Positions 12,077-21,498 of a stretch of 64,000 nt of DNA are shown one piece after another. Position 1 is the first letter of the stretch. Every line of letters begins with the position of its first letter. The stretch lies in assembly GCA_023402355.1 (NCBI GenBank), contig JAEXCG010000179.1:29635-93634 (forward strand). The letters are read 5' to 3'. Below the pieces are notes generated by a model. The model saw only the letters and a list, made by a program, of their open reading frames with translations, searched no databases and was not told the DNA's origin. The position numbers and the translations under genes were made by a program. Source of the stretch: Bacillota bacterium (lineage in GTDB: Bacteria > Bacillota > Clostridia > Christensenellales > Aristaeellaceae).

Positions 12077-12802
12077 ATGAGTACGTATAACCTGCTTCTG
12101 ACCATCGTAAACCGCGACTACGCGGAAGCATACATCCGCCTGTACCGCGAGCTCGGCGTTCAGACGGTGCTGGGCGTTCCCGCCAGCGGCACCGCAACCC
12201 GCAGCATGCTGCATTTTCTGGGGCTGGAGGCCAGCGAGAAGACGGTGCTGATGTGCGCATGCGACACCCGCGCCGAGAAAAGGCTGCTGCATGCCCTCGT
12301 GCACACCCTGCACATCGACATCGCGGGCAACGGCATCGCGGTCTCCGTCCCCATCGCCAGCCTCGGCGGTCAGACCGCCGCGCAGGTGCTCATCGGCCAA
12401 TCGATCGACGAAACCGCCCGCCAGGCGGCCAAGGAGGAAAGACGCATGGAAAAACAGGATCACGAGCTGATCGTCGCGATCGCCAACACGGGCTACACGG
12501 ACCTCGTGATGGCATCCGCGCGCAAGGCTAAGGCCAGCGGCGGCACCATCGTCCACGCCAAGGGCACGGGAACCGGACTGGCCGAAAAGTTCTTCGGCGT
12601 GTCCCTCGCCGCCGAAAAGGAGCTCGTGCTCATCGTCTGCCGCGCCGGGGAGCGCACCCCCATCATGCGCGCCATCATGGAGGGGGCGGGCGCTCAGAGC
12701 AAGGCTCAGTCCATCGTCTTTTCCCTGCCGGTCAGCGCCGTCGCCGGGCTCGCCTCGTTCCAAGGGGACCCCGACGCCGAGGAAGCGCCCACGGGCGAAT
12801 GA
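12077..12802 (+). CDS. Tandem P-II-like regulatory protein
   Basis: The 241-residue cytoplasmic protein looks like two P-II-type ferredoxin-like modules fused, roughly residues 1-118 and 128-235. The second has the family-like sequence GGTIVHAKGTGTG followed by FFGVSLAAEKELVLIVC, which corresponds to the P-II beta strands around the nucleotide site. The first (LGVPASGTATRSML...EKTVLMCAC) is more diverged. P-II proteins bind ADP/ATP and metabolites and usually plug or gate a partner. The tight pairing with the DUF1538 gene (GAGGTG ribosome site within an eight-base gap) suggests that protein is the partner. The T-loop Tyr of classical GlnB is not evident. Confidence 0.75.
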   Translation: MSTYNLLLTIVNRDYAEAYIRLYRELGVQTVLGVPASGTATRSMLHFLGLEASEKTVLMCACDTRAEKRLLHALVHTLHIDIAGNGIAVSVPIASLGGQTAAQVLIGQSIDETARQAAKEERRMEKQDHELIVAIANTGYTDLVMASARKAKASGGTIVHAKGTGTGLAEKFFGVSLAAEKELVLIVCRAGERTPIMRAIMEGAGAQSKAQSIVFSLPVSAVAGLASFQGDPDAEEAPTGE

Positions 12803-12822
12803 ACATTTGGGCCTGAAGATCC

Positions 12823-12866
12823 AATCAGCCCTGCCCCGCACGAGCGCGGGACAGGGCTGATTTTGT
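12823..12866. terminator. Bidirectional terminator after the P-II-like gene
   Basis: A long GC-rich stem (ATCAGCCCTG... pairing with ...CAGGGCTGAT, 12824-12862) with a four- to five-base loop is followed by TTTTG on the plus strand. It separates the plus-strand DUF1538/P-II unit from the convergent glutaredoxin-like gene and can serve both. Confidence 0.75.
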
Positions 12867-12877
12867 GTGCGGATAAT

Positions 12878-13126
12878 TTAAAGAAGCGCTTCGCGGACGT
12901 CGAGCGTCAGACGGCCGTCGTCCAGCACAAAGCAGGGAACGCCGATGCCGCCTTCCGCCCTGACCGCGTCGAACAACGGGTTTTCGTCGCGCAGCTTCAG
13001 AAACGCCTTCAGGTTTGCGGTCGACGCCGTGATGTCCACGTTTTCAAACGGGATTCTCTTCGCAGCGAGCGCCGCCTCCGCCTCCATGCAGTCCGGGCAC
13101 AGCGGCGTTCCATACATCTTGAGCAT
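12878..13126 (-). CDS. Glutaredoxin-like thiol protein
   Basis: A small cytoplasmic protein of 82 residues with a thioredoxin fold. The N-terminal strand LKMYGTPLCPDC ends in the redox motif CPDC at residues 10-13, and a cis-Pro strand (GVPCFVLDDGRLTL) lies near residue 62. It resembles the short glutaredoxin-related proteins common in Clostridia, whose targets are generally unknown. The start at 13126 follows AAGGGAGGGGG seven bases upstream; the ATG eight codons earlier is rejected. It lies 46 bases after the ANTAR regulator gene on the same strand. Confidence 0.82.
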   Translation of the reverse strand: MLKMYGTPLCPDCMEAEAALAAKRIPFENVDITASTANLKAFLKLRDENPLFDAVRAEGGIGVPCFVLDDGRLTLDVREALL

Positions 13127-13172
13127 GCGGTATCCCCCTCCCTTTCGCACATTCTTTCCAGATACGCGGGCT

Positions 13173-13748
13173 TTAAACCGCCTGCGATGTCTGCGGCTCG
13201 AGGATGCCGCAGGCGACCTCGTACAGGCGCTTGCCGCTGTCCATGCTGATCTTCTGCATGCGGCGATGCGCTTCCGACTCGCTCATGTGCAGCGAGTCCA
13301 TCAGCATCCCCTTCGCGCGCTCGATGACCTTGCGCTCGTCAAGCGTGCGGGTCAGCCGGTTGACCTCGCGCCCCAGCCGCAAAATCCGCTCGTTCATGCG
13401 CAGCAGCACCGCCACGCTCTGCAAGAACGCCTCGCGGTTGATCGGGTTCGACAGCGGCACCACGCACTCCGGCAGCCCCTCCTGCGAGACGCCCTGGGGC
13501 GCGATGAGCAGCGCGCCGCCCACCTCGCCCAGTTCATGGATGAGGGAAAGGCCCGTCATGTCCGGCAGGCGATAGGTCGTGACCAGCAGGCCGGGCAGGT
13601 GACCGTCCTTCACCGCCCGAATCGCCTGCTCCCCGGTATGCGCGATGATATCCAGCGCGTACCCGGCATCCTCCAAAATGCCCTTGAGGCGCGCTGCCAC
13701 CGTCTCCGGCGCGGCCAGCATGATGGTGTGAACGGCAAACTCAGTCAT
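13173..13748 (-). CDS. ANTAR antiterminator with degenerate receiver
   Basis: The 191-residue protein has an N-terminal receiver-like domain, a coiled linker (RMNERILRLGREVNRL) and a C-terminal ANTAR domain (ERAKGMLMDSLHMSESEAHRRMQKISM). ANTAR domains bind paired hexaloop RNA hairpins and prevent transcription termination, as in NasT/AmiR-type regulators. The receiver looks inactive. The acidic pair normally in the first strand is replaced (IMLAAPET), and the phospho-acceptor Asp position before LPDMTG is Thr (LLVTTYRLPDMTG). It may therefore be controlled by ligand or protein binding rather than phosphorylation. No partner kinase or nitrogen-assimilation gene is adjacent. It has its own strong promoter. 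Confidence 0.88.
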   Translation of the reverse strand: MTEFAVHTIMLAAPETVAARLKGILEDAGYALDIIAHTGEQAIRAVKDGHLPGLLVTTYRLPDMTGLSLIHELGEVGGALLIAPQGVSQEGLPECVVPLSNPINREAFLQSVAVLLRMNERILRLGREVNRLTRTLDERKVIERAKGMLMDSLHMSESEAHRRMQKISMDSGKRLYEVACGILEPQTSQAV

Positions 13749-13827
13749 CTCTCATCGCCCCCTGATCCGTAGACTGCGGGCGCCGGCTCCGGCGTCTGCA
13801 CATGCTTTTTGTGTTTTGAATGGTCGA

Positions 13828-13856
13828 ATTATATCATCCATCCCGGTCGATTGCAA
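13828..13856 (-). promoter_or_regulatory. Sigma-A promoter of the ANTAR regulator gene
   Basis: TTGCAA (13851-13856) and TATAAT (13828-13833) on the minus strand are 17 bases apart, about 80 bases upstream of the start. The 200-base gap to pyrG holds no other gene. Confidence 0.7.
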
Positions 13857-13948
13857 GCGATTTATGAAACTTTTCGCGATCTCTCCTGCATTTTTATCAT
13901 TTTTCCTTCACAAGAGAACTATTTTTGTCCGTTTTTGAACCATACGCA

Positions 13949-15654
<1,706 letters not shown>

Positions 15655-15688
15655 GTCGCTCTTGGCATTTTTCTTGAAATTTGCAAGA

Positions 15689-15722
15689 AATTCCGGATAA
15701 ATCTCACGATTTATCCGGAATT
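15689..15722. repeat. Perfect 15 bp inverted repeat
   Basis: AATTCCGGATAAATC (15689-15703) and its exact complement (15708-15722) flank a four-base loop between the M56 operon's 3' end and pyrG. On the minus strand it is followed by AATTTCTTGC, a weak U-run. It could be a poor terminator for the M56 operon or an operator just upstream of the pyrG promoter. Confidence 0.6.
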
Positions 15723-15778
15723 AAAGCTTTAATTTGAAAGATATCGTGAATTACATTTCATTTTAGAATGATTTAAAT

Positions 15779-16123
15779 TCACTGGTACACGGAAGCCTCG
15801 ACGGCGGCGGATGCCTGCGCACACGGCCCCTGCGTCAACTCCTCGCACAGCGCCGTGGCAACGCGGCTTACCTCTTCGGCCTCCGCGTCGCTCAGTTCAC
15901 GATCGCCGACGGAATCGTCCTGCGGGCGCCTTTGCGCATAGGAAACAAGCTTTCCATCTTCGTCCATGACCAGTTCGAACTGGTCCTTGCCCTACCCGCC
16001 CGTCAGGAGCGTCTGCCCCTTCTCTTCCATCAGGGATCGATACTCCGTTTCCTCCCCGATGGACTTGAGCAGTGCTTTCGCCTGCGCAAGCCGCGCTTCC
16101 TGTTCCTGCGCTTCCTTCACGTG
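15779..16123 (-). pseudogene. In-frame 3' continuation of the second M56 gene
   Basis: Directly after the TAG at 16124-16126 the same reading frame continues for 43 sense codons, meets a second TAG at 15992-15994, then continues 70 codons to TGA at 15779. The segment is charged and protein-like (VKEAQEQEARLAQAKALL). Its distal part, FELVMDEDGKLVSYA, resembles LHTLVLDEDARILSYA inside the main gene, so it looks like a genuine part of the same repeat architecture. Both ambers are one C-to-T change from CAG (Gln). Either the end of the gene has been lost by two nonsense mutations or amber is read through. Confidence 0.6.
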
Positions 16124-19100
16124 CTAGGTCTGGGCGAGCTTCTCCTTCCCGATGCCGCCGCGTTCCTGATAGAGTACAGAGCGGGGCGTCAGGCGGACGT
16201 GCAGCGTATCGCCGCCGCCGAACGCGTCGTCGACGTACACGCGCACCACCTCGCCGCAGTCGTAAACGCGCACGGTATCGGCAACCTCCGCCGTAAGGCC
16301 TACCGTCGAATACATTTCGCGGGTCTTGTTCACGAAGTCAATGGCGTACGCCTCGACGTCCGAGCGTTCCGCTTCCGTAATCAGGCGCGAGTCGGACGCA
16401 TCCTCCAGCACCTCCTGCCGCCAGAAGGCGTCCAGATGCCGCCAGCCGCCGAGAAATCTTCCATACCAGAGGTCCCGCGCGCCCGCTTTGGATTCACCAT
16501 AAAACTCGTAGCCATACCGCTCCCCCGCGGAAGGACGGTCGACGACCGTCAGCTGCTCTGCATCGACCTCTTCCGGCAGCCAGCCCGCCGTTTCGATCAG
16601 GAACGCCCGGGTTTGCTGAACCGCTTCTTCCCGCGTGGGCGCGAAGATCATGTTCATGTAGTGGAGATTGGTTTCATCCTCCGGATAGAACGTCAGGATG
16701 CGTTCTCCGTTCGTCTGCGCGGTCGCGTAATACCTGTTTTTGTCTTTTATCTCGAACCTGTATTTGCGCACCTCGCCCGCGAGCGCCCGCACCTCGGTAA
16801 ACTGAGATCCCATGGGGTTCCAGACGGTAACGCCCACCACGCGACTCAGCAGCTCCTTGACCTCCGGTTCCACGTCGAGTCCGCTGTGTCCCAGCCCCGG
16901 CCGCGTTTCAATCACTTCGTCGTCCGGGTATCCGCCGTACGCATAGGAGAGGATGCGCGCGTCCTCGTCCAGCACGAGCGTGTGCAGCGCCAGCCCGTCC
17001 CGCTCGAACGTCAGCGTCCAGGGCGCGGGCCTGCCAAAGGGCGTTTCATGGCGCAGCAGGCGCGCGCCCTGCGAAAGGGCGAATTGCCGCCCCTCCGCAT
17101 CCACCCAGCGGGCCGTCCAGCCGCCGATCTCCTTCCAGTCCATCTCGCAGGCCGACGACGTCAGGCGTAGGCTCTCAATCGGCAGGCCCAGCGCCGCCAG
17201 GGTTTCCGTCGGAACCTCCGCGTCCGGCCAGTTCACCGTGGCTTCGAGGTCCGGGTCGCTCACCAGCGCCAGCACCGCCGGCGGATTCAGCCTCACGTAC
17301 GCGCGGTCGTGCGATTCCCCGTTTTGATAGCTGATCCGGACGCGCGCAATTTCTTCCGCTCCATAGGCGTATATTTGATCCTCTACCTCGACGCCCTGCG
17401 CCTCGCCGTAGTTGTACACGCGCGCTTTTTCGGCCAGTTCGCGCGCCAGCCGCGCGGCCAGCGTCCTCTCCGCCTCCGTGATGGCGCGCTGCTCCGGCGA
17501 ATCCCCGAGCACGTCCACGCGCCAAAAGTCGCTGACATGGCGATGCACGCCACCGTATTCCGCCTGCCACAGGTCGCGCGCGTTCTCGGCGGATTCGCCG
17601 TAAAGCGTCGTGCGCGCGCCTTCCCCGCTGCGGACGTAGGAAAGCACCGGCGGGTTTACATCCCGCTCGCTCCAGCCCGCCTGCTCCATCAGAAAGCTTC
17701 GCGTACGCTCGATCACCTCGCCCGCAGTGGGGTAGACGACGTACGCTTCGAGCTCGCGCGCCCCGTCCGCTTCCGTCATGATTGGGTGCATGCTCAAGAC
17801 GCGCGGTGGGTCGGCCTGCACCCTGAAGGCCCAATGCTTTTCCTCGCCCTCGCGCGTGATGGCCAGATACTTGCGCACGCGCCCGAACGCCTCGTACACC
17901 TCGCAGCGATCGTCCGTCCCGCCGATTCCGGCGACGCCGCTGCCGGTGGCCCTAAGCACCAGGCTTTGCCGCTCCGCTTCGCCTTCCGCGTCGTAATACG
18001 CACCCGCAAGGCGCGATAGCCGAACCGCTTCGGCCCGCTCGGAGGCCTCCGCGAACGAAGCAGTATCCGTCACGCCTTCCACGAACGCCTGCTCCGTGCG
18101 CAGCGCCTCGTCCGGGCGGATGCCCGCGTCGTAGCTGACGATTTCGCCCGCCGCGTCCATGGAAAAGGTCGTGACCGACAGGTCGTTTTGGGTCAGCATG
18201 AACGTCCAGGGCTCCGTACGCCCATAGGGCGAGGGATATGCCTCCGCGTGCGTTCCGCCCGGCACCGCCGCGTCCGTCAGGAGAATCCCGTCCGCGTCGT
18301 GGATACGCACGCTCGAAAGCCCGCTTTCAGGCAGGTTCCAGTCGATCACGCAGGCCCCCGGGGCGACGGTGATGCGATCGATGGGAAGCTGCAAAGCGCC
18401 CAGCACGGAGGCCTTGGCTGAGACGGTCTTCACGCGCAGGCTCTGCGCGATCTCGACCTCCTCCGTCCAGACATAATCCTCGCCGTCCACGTTTGCCCAC
18501 AGCTCGACGCGCCTGGCGCTATCCTCGTCCGACGGCCCCTTCGCGACCGCGCACTGAATCGCAAACCCGTCTTCGGTCAGCGTTTTTCGCTGCCAGACCG
18601 GCTGCTCGCGCGTCCATCCGACGTCGCGCAAGGCGCCCGACACCGAAGCCTCAAGCGTCAGGCAGGCGTCGTCCCACCAGCACGCGGTCCAGATCAACCC
18701 CTGCGGACGCTCGCCCGAGACGAGCCGCGGCGCGGCAAAGAGCCCTGCCCGGTCAAGCGCGGCGCTAAATCCATCCGCGTCATCCGGGGAAGACGGGCGG
18801 TTCCAGTAAAGCTCGCTCACCTCGCCGTCTGCGTACAGCTCGATGCGCCCGGCAAGGCTGACGCCCGTCCAGTTCCCCCCGATGTAGGTAAAGTCCACCT
18901 GATGATTTTCCCCCAGCTCTCCTTCCTGTGAGAAGGCCTCGACGGCCTTGCGCCGCATATCCTCCTGCTCCGCATACGCGCTCGCGAGCGCGATGTACGC
19001 CGGGTCCGCCTCGTCCGAAGGGATCAGCGTCCGTTCCCCGGCAAAGGCCGCCTTGTTTTCGCCAAGCGCCCCTCGCGCGTCGGCAACCGTCACGTACCAA

Positions 19101-21469
19101 GAGGAGGCCCCGCCCGTCTCGTCCATCGCGTAGACGATTACGGTTTCATGCCCCGCGTAGACCCGCACGACCTCCTGCGCCTGCACGCCGAAGAGGGACG
19201 GCACGATTTCCAGCACCTTTTCCTCGGCGGCGCGCCGCGTCGAGAATTCCGCTTCCCGCGTGGAAAGCGGCTCCTCCCGATCCGAAGGCCGGTAAATGGC
19301 CGTCATCGCCGCGCCGGGCTCCACGCTCTCCAGTTCGACGCTCCAGCCGTCGTGCGCGCCCAACTCCGACTCGTACTCGATGCGCAGGCCCCCGTCGTCC
19401 TCGGTCATCGTTTCCAGCGCGTATCCGCCCAGCAACACGCCCGTCCGGTTCGCCACGCGCTTTCGTGCGCTTTCCGCCGCCGATTGGCCTTCTACGTCTG
19501 CTTTCTCCAAAGCGTCCTCCCGCTCGGGCCTCTCGTGCACGGAGCCGTCCTCCCAGAGGTAAAAAACCTGTGGGATTCGCTGGGCTTCCGCCTTCCCCGC
19601 CCACTCGCGGTCCGCAAAAATCCGGCCGCCCTCCGTATGAATCCGCAGACTCTCATCCCGCGCAGCTTCTCCCGCAATGTTCGCCCGCCAATAAGAGCCG
19701 CCATACTGAACCTGCACAGAATCGTCCGCGCCAAACCCGCACAGGGCGGCAAAGCGCTTCGCGGCGTCGATCGCCGCGCGCTCCGGCAGACTCTCCACGG
19801 CCTCCGCCGCGCCGGTCTTGGGGATTCCATCCGCATTCAGCAGCTTCACGGCGTCCACCTTAAGGTCGGGCAGCCGCAGCCGCATGCGGTAATACGTGTC
19901 CCCGTCCGAAAGGCCCAGCTCTACCTGGCGGTACGTCACACCCTCGAAGCTCTCCTCGTTCTCCGCCACCTCGATCTGCTCGACCCGCTCGCCGTTCAGC
20001 GCGAGGTGGCGCTCGGCAAACGCCTTGGCCGCCTCGCCGATCTGCGCGGCGGAGGGAGCCGGGCCGTCCTGCACCTCGGTGCGGCTGAGCAGCCCGCCCT
20101 CCGCGCCGACGACGCCGCCCGACGCGTCCACGACAACCGAAACCGCCCCGCCTGTGGAGGTATTGCCGTTCACCTGCACGTATTCGTTGTACTGCGAGGG
20201 CACGACATTTTCCAGGCCGCCCACGTCGTCGATGCCGTAAACCTCCCGCAGGAAATCCCTCGCCGCCTGACGGCGCATGTCCATTTCCGGCGTTTCCACC
20301 GGGACGCCGTTGATGGTGTACGGCTCCACCTCTGCCGTAGCGAACGAAACGACGAGCAGCGCGGCGCCCACAAGCGCAGCCATGGCGAGCGCCGAACGGC
20401 GCACGGCGCGGCTGCGCACGATGCCCACGACGCGCGCCTTCATGCGCCTGCCGTTCATCGACATGCCCGTGGCCAGCACGCCGATGCCGGGCATGCCGCG
20501 CCGCGCGGTCGCCCGCACGAGCATTTCCGCGTAATCCACGCGTTCCGGGGCCGACAACCGCTCCGACACCCGTTCGTCGCAGGCCATCTCCGCGTCCATT
20601 CGGGACAGGTGCGCCCCCAGCCAGACCAGCGGATGAAACCAGAACAGCACGCAGCAGACGTTCCGCAAAAGCCCCCACAGGCCGTCCCCGACCTTCGCAT
20701 GGCAGAGCTCGTGCAGCAGCGTGAAGCGCACGTCCGCCCTGCGAATGGCGAGCGGCAGGAAAATGCGCGGGCGCAGCGTGCCGACGAGGCACGCGCCCGA
20801 AAGCGGGTCCGCATACGCGGCCGGCAAGGGGCGCATGCGCAGCTCCCCACAGAGCGCTTCATAGGCCGCCCACGCTTCGCCCGTCAGGCTGCCCGCCTGC
20901 GACCGGGCGATCCGCCGCCGGAAGCGCAGGTTGGCGATCAGCATGTACAGCGCCACCGCCGCCGCCCCGGCCGCGTACGCACACAAAATCCGCTGCTCTA
21001 CGCTAAGCGGCTCGCGCGCGTCTGCCTCGGGCAGAGCCCGGAGCGCAGGCGGCGCGTTGCGCGCGCCGGACAGGTTTGCCACCGTTATGCCAGCCTGCGC
21101 GGCTGGTTTTATGGCCTCCGACGCCCGGCCGCCCGTCCATGCCGGTTCAAAAGGCGCAGACGGCAGCGGTTCATCGCGAAGCAAGCCCTCCGTCTGCCCG
21201 GTCGTTTCCTTTTCGGGGACACGTACGGCGCCGCTTTCCGGCACCGGCGCCGATACGCCCTGCGGCGCGTCCACATCCTTCACCAGCAGCGGGTTGGGCA
21301 GCGACAGGGGGATGAGCAGCCGCAGCGCCACTAGCAGCCACGCCAGATAGATCGCGCGGCTGCCCACGCGAACCCGGAAAAACCGGCGTGCGATCAGGAC
21401 GAGCGGGATCAGCACCGCCGCGCCGACGCTTCCCTCCAGCAGATATTCTAAAAATCCAATGCCTTTCAT
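16124..21469 (-). CDS. Giant M56 (BlaR1-like) metalloprotease receptor, second copy
   Basis: This 1781-residue membrane protein has an M56 peptidase domain at the N terminus. Hydrophobic spans lie near residues 12-27, 40-58 and 160-180, the zinc motif HELCH is at 253-257, and EMACDERV follows near 297. A further span comes near residue 355. The remaining roughly 1400 residues are extracytoplasmic and built of repeated modules. One contains ACEMDW...PWTL...LDED...LSYA; another contains AGW...YGES...ARDLW...FW..DVL. Both recur here and in the neighbouring M56 gene. In BlaR1-type systems the outer domain senses a ligand and the protease triggers BlaI cleavage. It follows the first M56 gene after 29 bases and ends in TAG, with an in-frame continuation downstream. 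Confidence 0.85.
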   Translation of the reverse strand: MKGIGFLEYLLEGSVGAAVLIPLVLIARRFFRVRVGSRAIYLAWLLVALRLLIPLSLPNPLLVKDVDAPQGVSAPVPESGAVRVPEKETTGQTEGLLRDEPLPSAPFEPAWTGGRASEAIKPAAQAGITVANLSGARNAPPALRALPEADAREPLSVEQRILCAYAAGAAAVALYMLIANLRFRRRIARSQAGSLTGEAWAAYEALCGELRMRPLPAAYADPLSGACLVGTLRPRIFLPLAIRRADVRFTLLHELCHAKVGDGLWGLLRNVCCVLFWFHPLVWLGAHLSRMDAEMACDERVSERLSAPERVDYAEMLVRATARRGMPGIGVLATGMSMNGRRMKARVVGIVRSRAVRRSALAMAALVGAALLVVSFATAEVEPYTINGVPVETPEMDMRRQAARDFLREVYGIDDVGGLENVVPSQYNEYVQVNGNTSTGGAVSVVVDASGGVVGAEGGLLSRTEVQDGPAPSAAQIGEAAKAFAERHLALNGERVEQIEVAENEESFEGVTYRQVELGLSDGDTYYRMRLRLPDLKVDAVKLLNADGIPKTGAAEAVESLPERAAIDAAKRFAALCGFGADDSVQVQYGGSYWRANIAGEAARDESLRIHTEGGRIFADREWAGKAEAQRIPQVFYLWEDGSVHERPEREDALEKADVEGQSAAESARKRVANRTGVLLGGYALETMTEDDGGLRIEYESELGAHDGWSVELESVEPGAAMTAIYRPSDREEPLSTREAEFSTRRAAEEKVLEIVPSLFGVQAQEVVRVYAGHETVIVYAMDETGGASSWYVTVADARGALGENKAAFAGERTLIPSDEADPAYIALASAYAEQEDMRRKAVEAFSQEGELGENHQVDFTYIGGNWTGVSLAGRIELYADGEVSELYWNRPSSPDDADGFSAALDRAGLFAAPRLVSGERPQGLIWTACWWDDACLTLEASVSGALRDVGWTREQPVWQRKTLTEDGFAIQCAVAKGPSDEDSARRVELWANVDGEDYVWTEEVEIAQSLRVKTVSAKASVLGALQLPIDRITVAPGACVIDWNLPESGLSSVRIHDADGILLTDAAVPGGTHAEAYPSPYGRTEPWTFMLTQNDLSVTTFSMDAAGEIVSYDAGIRPDEALRTEQAFVEGVTDTASFAEASERAEAVRLSRLAGAYYDAEGEAERQSLVLRATGSGVAGIGGTDDRCEVYEAFGRVRKYLAITREGEEKHWAFRVQADPPRVLSMHPIMTEADGARELEAYVVYPTAGEVIERTRSFLMEQAGWSERDVNPPVLSYVRSGEGARTTLYGESAENARDLWQAEYGGVHRHVSDFWRVDVLGDSPEQRAITEAERTLAARLARELAEKARVYNYGEAQGVEVEDQIYAYGAEEIARVRISYQNGESHDRAYVRLNPPAVLALVSDPDLEATVNWPDAEVPTETLAALGLPIESLRLTSSACEMDWKEIGGWTARWVDAEGRQFALSQGARLLRHETPFGRPAPWTLTFERDGLALHTLVLDEDARILSYAYGGYPDDEVIETRPGLGHSGLDVEPEVKELLSRVVGVTVWNPMGSQFTEVRALAGEVRKYRFEIKDKNRYYATAQTNGERILTFYPEDETNLHYMNMIFAPTREEAVQQTRAFLIETAGWLPEEVDAEQLTVVDRPSAGERYGYEFYGESKAGARDLWYGRFLGGWRHLDAFWRQEVLEDASDSRLITEAERSDVEAYAIDFVNKTREMYSTVGLTAEVADTVRVYDCGEVVRVYVDDAFGGGDTLHVRLTPRSVLYQERGGIGKEKLAQT

Positions 21470-21498
21470 CTCCCGATTCCTCCATCTTAGGTCGTGGG

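Noticed and set aside
15689..15722. Perfect inverted repeat as a transposon end or attachment site
   Set aside because: There is no matching copy nearby, no transposase, and the two arms face each other across four bases, which fits an RNA hairpin or operator better.
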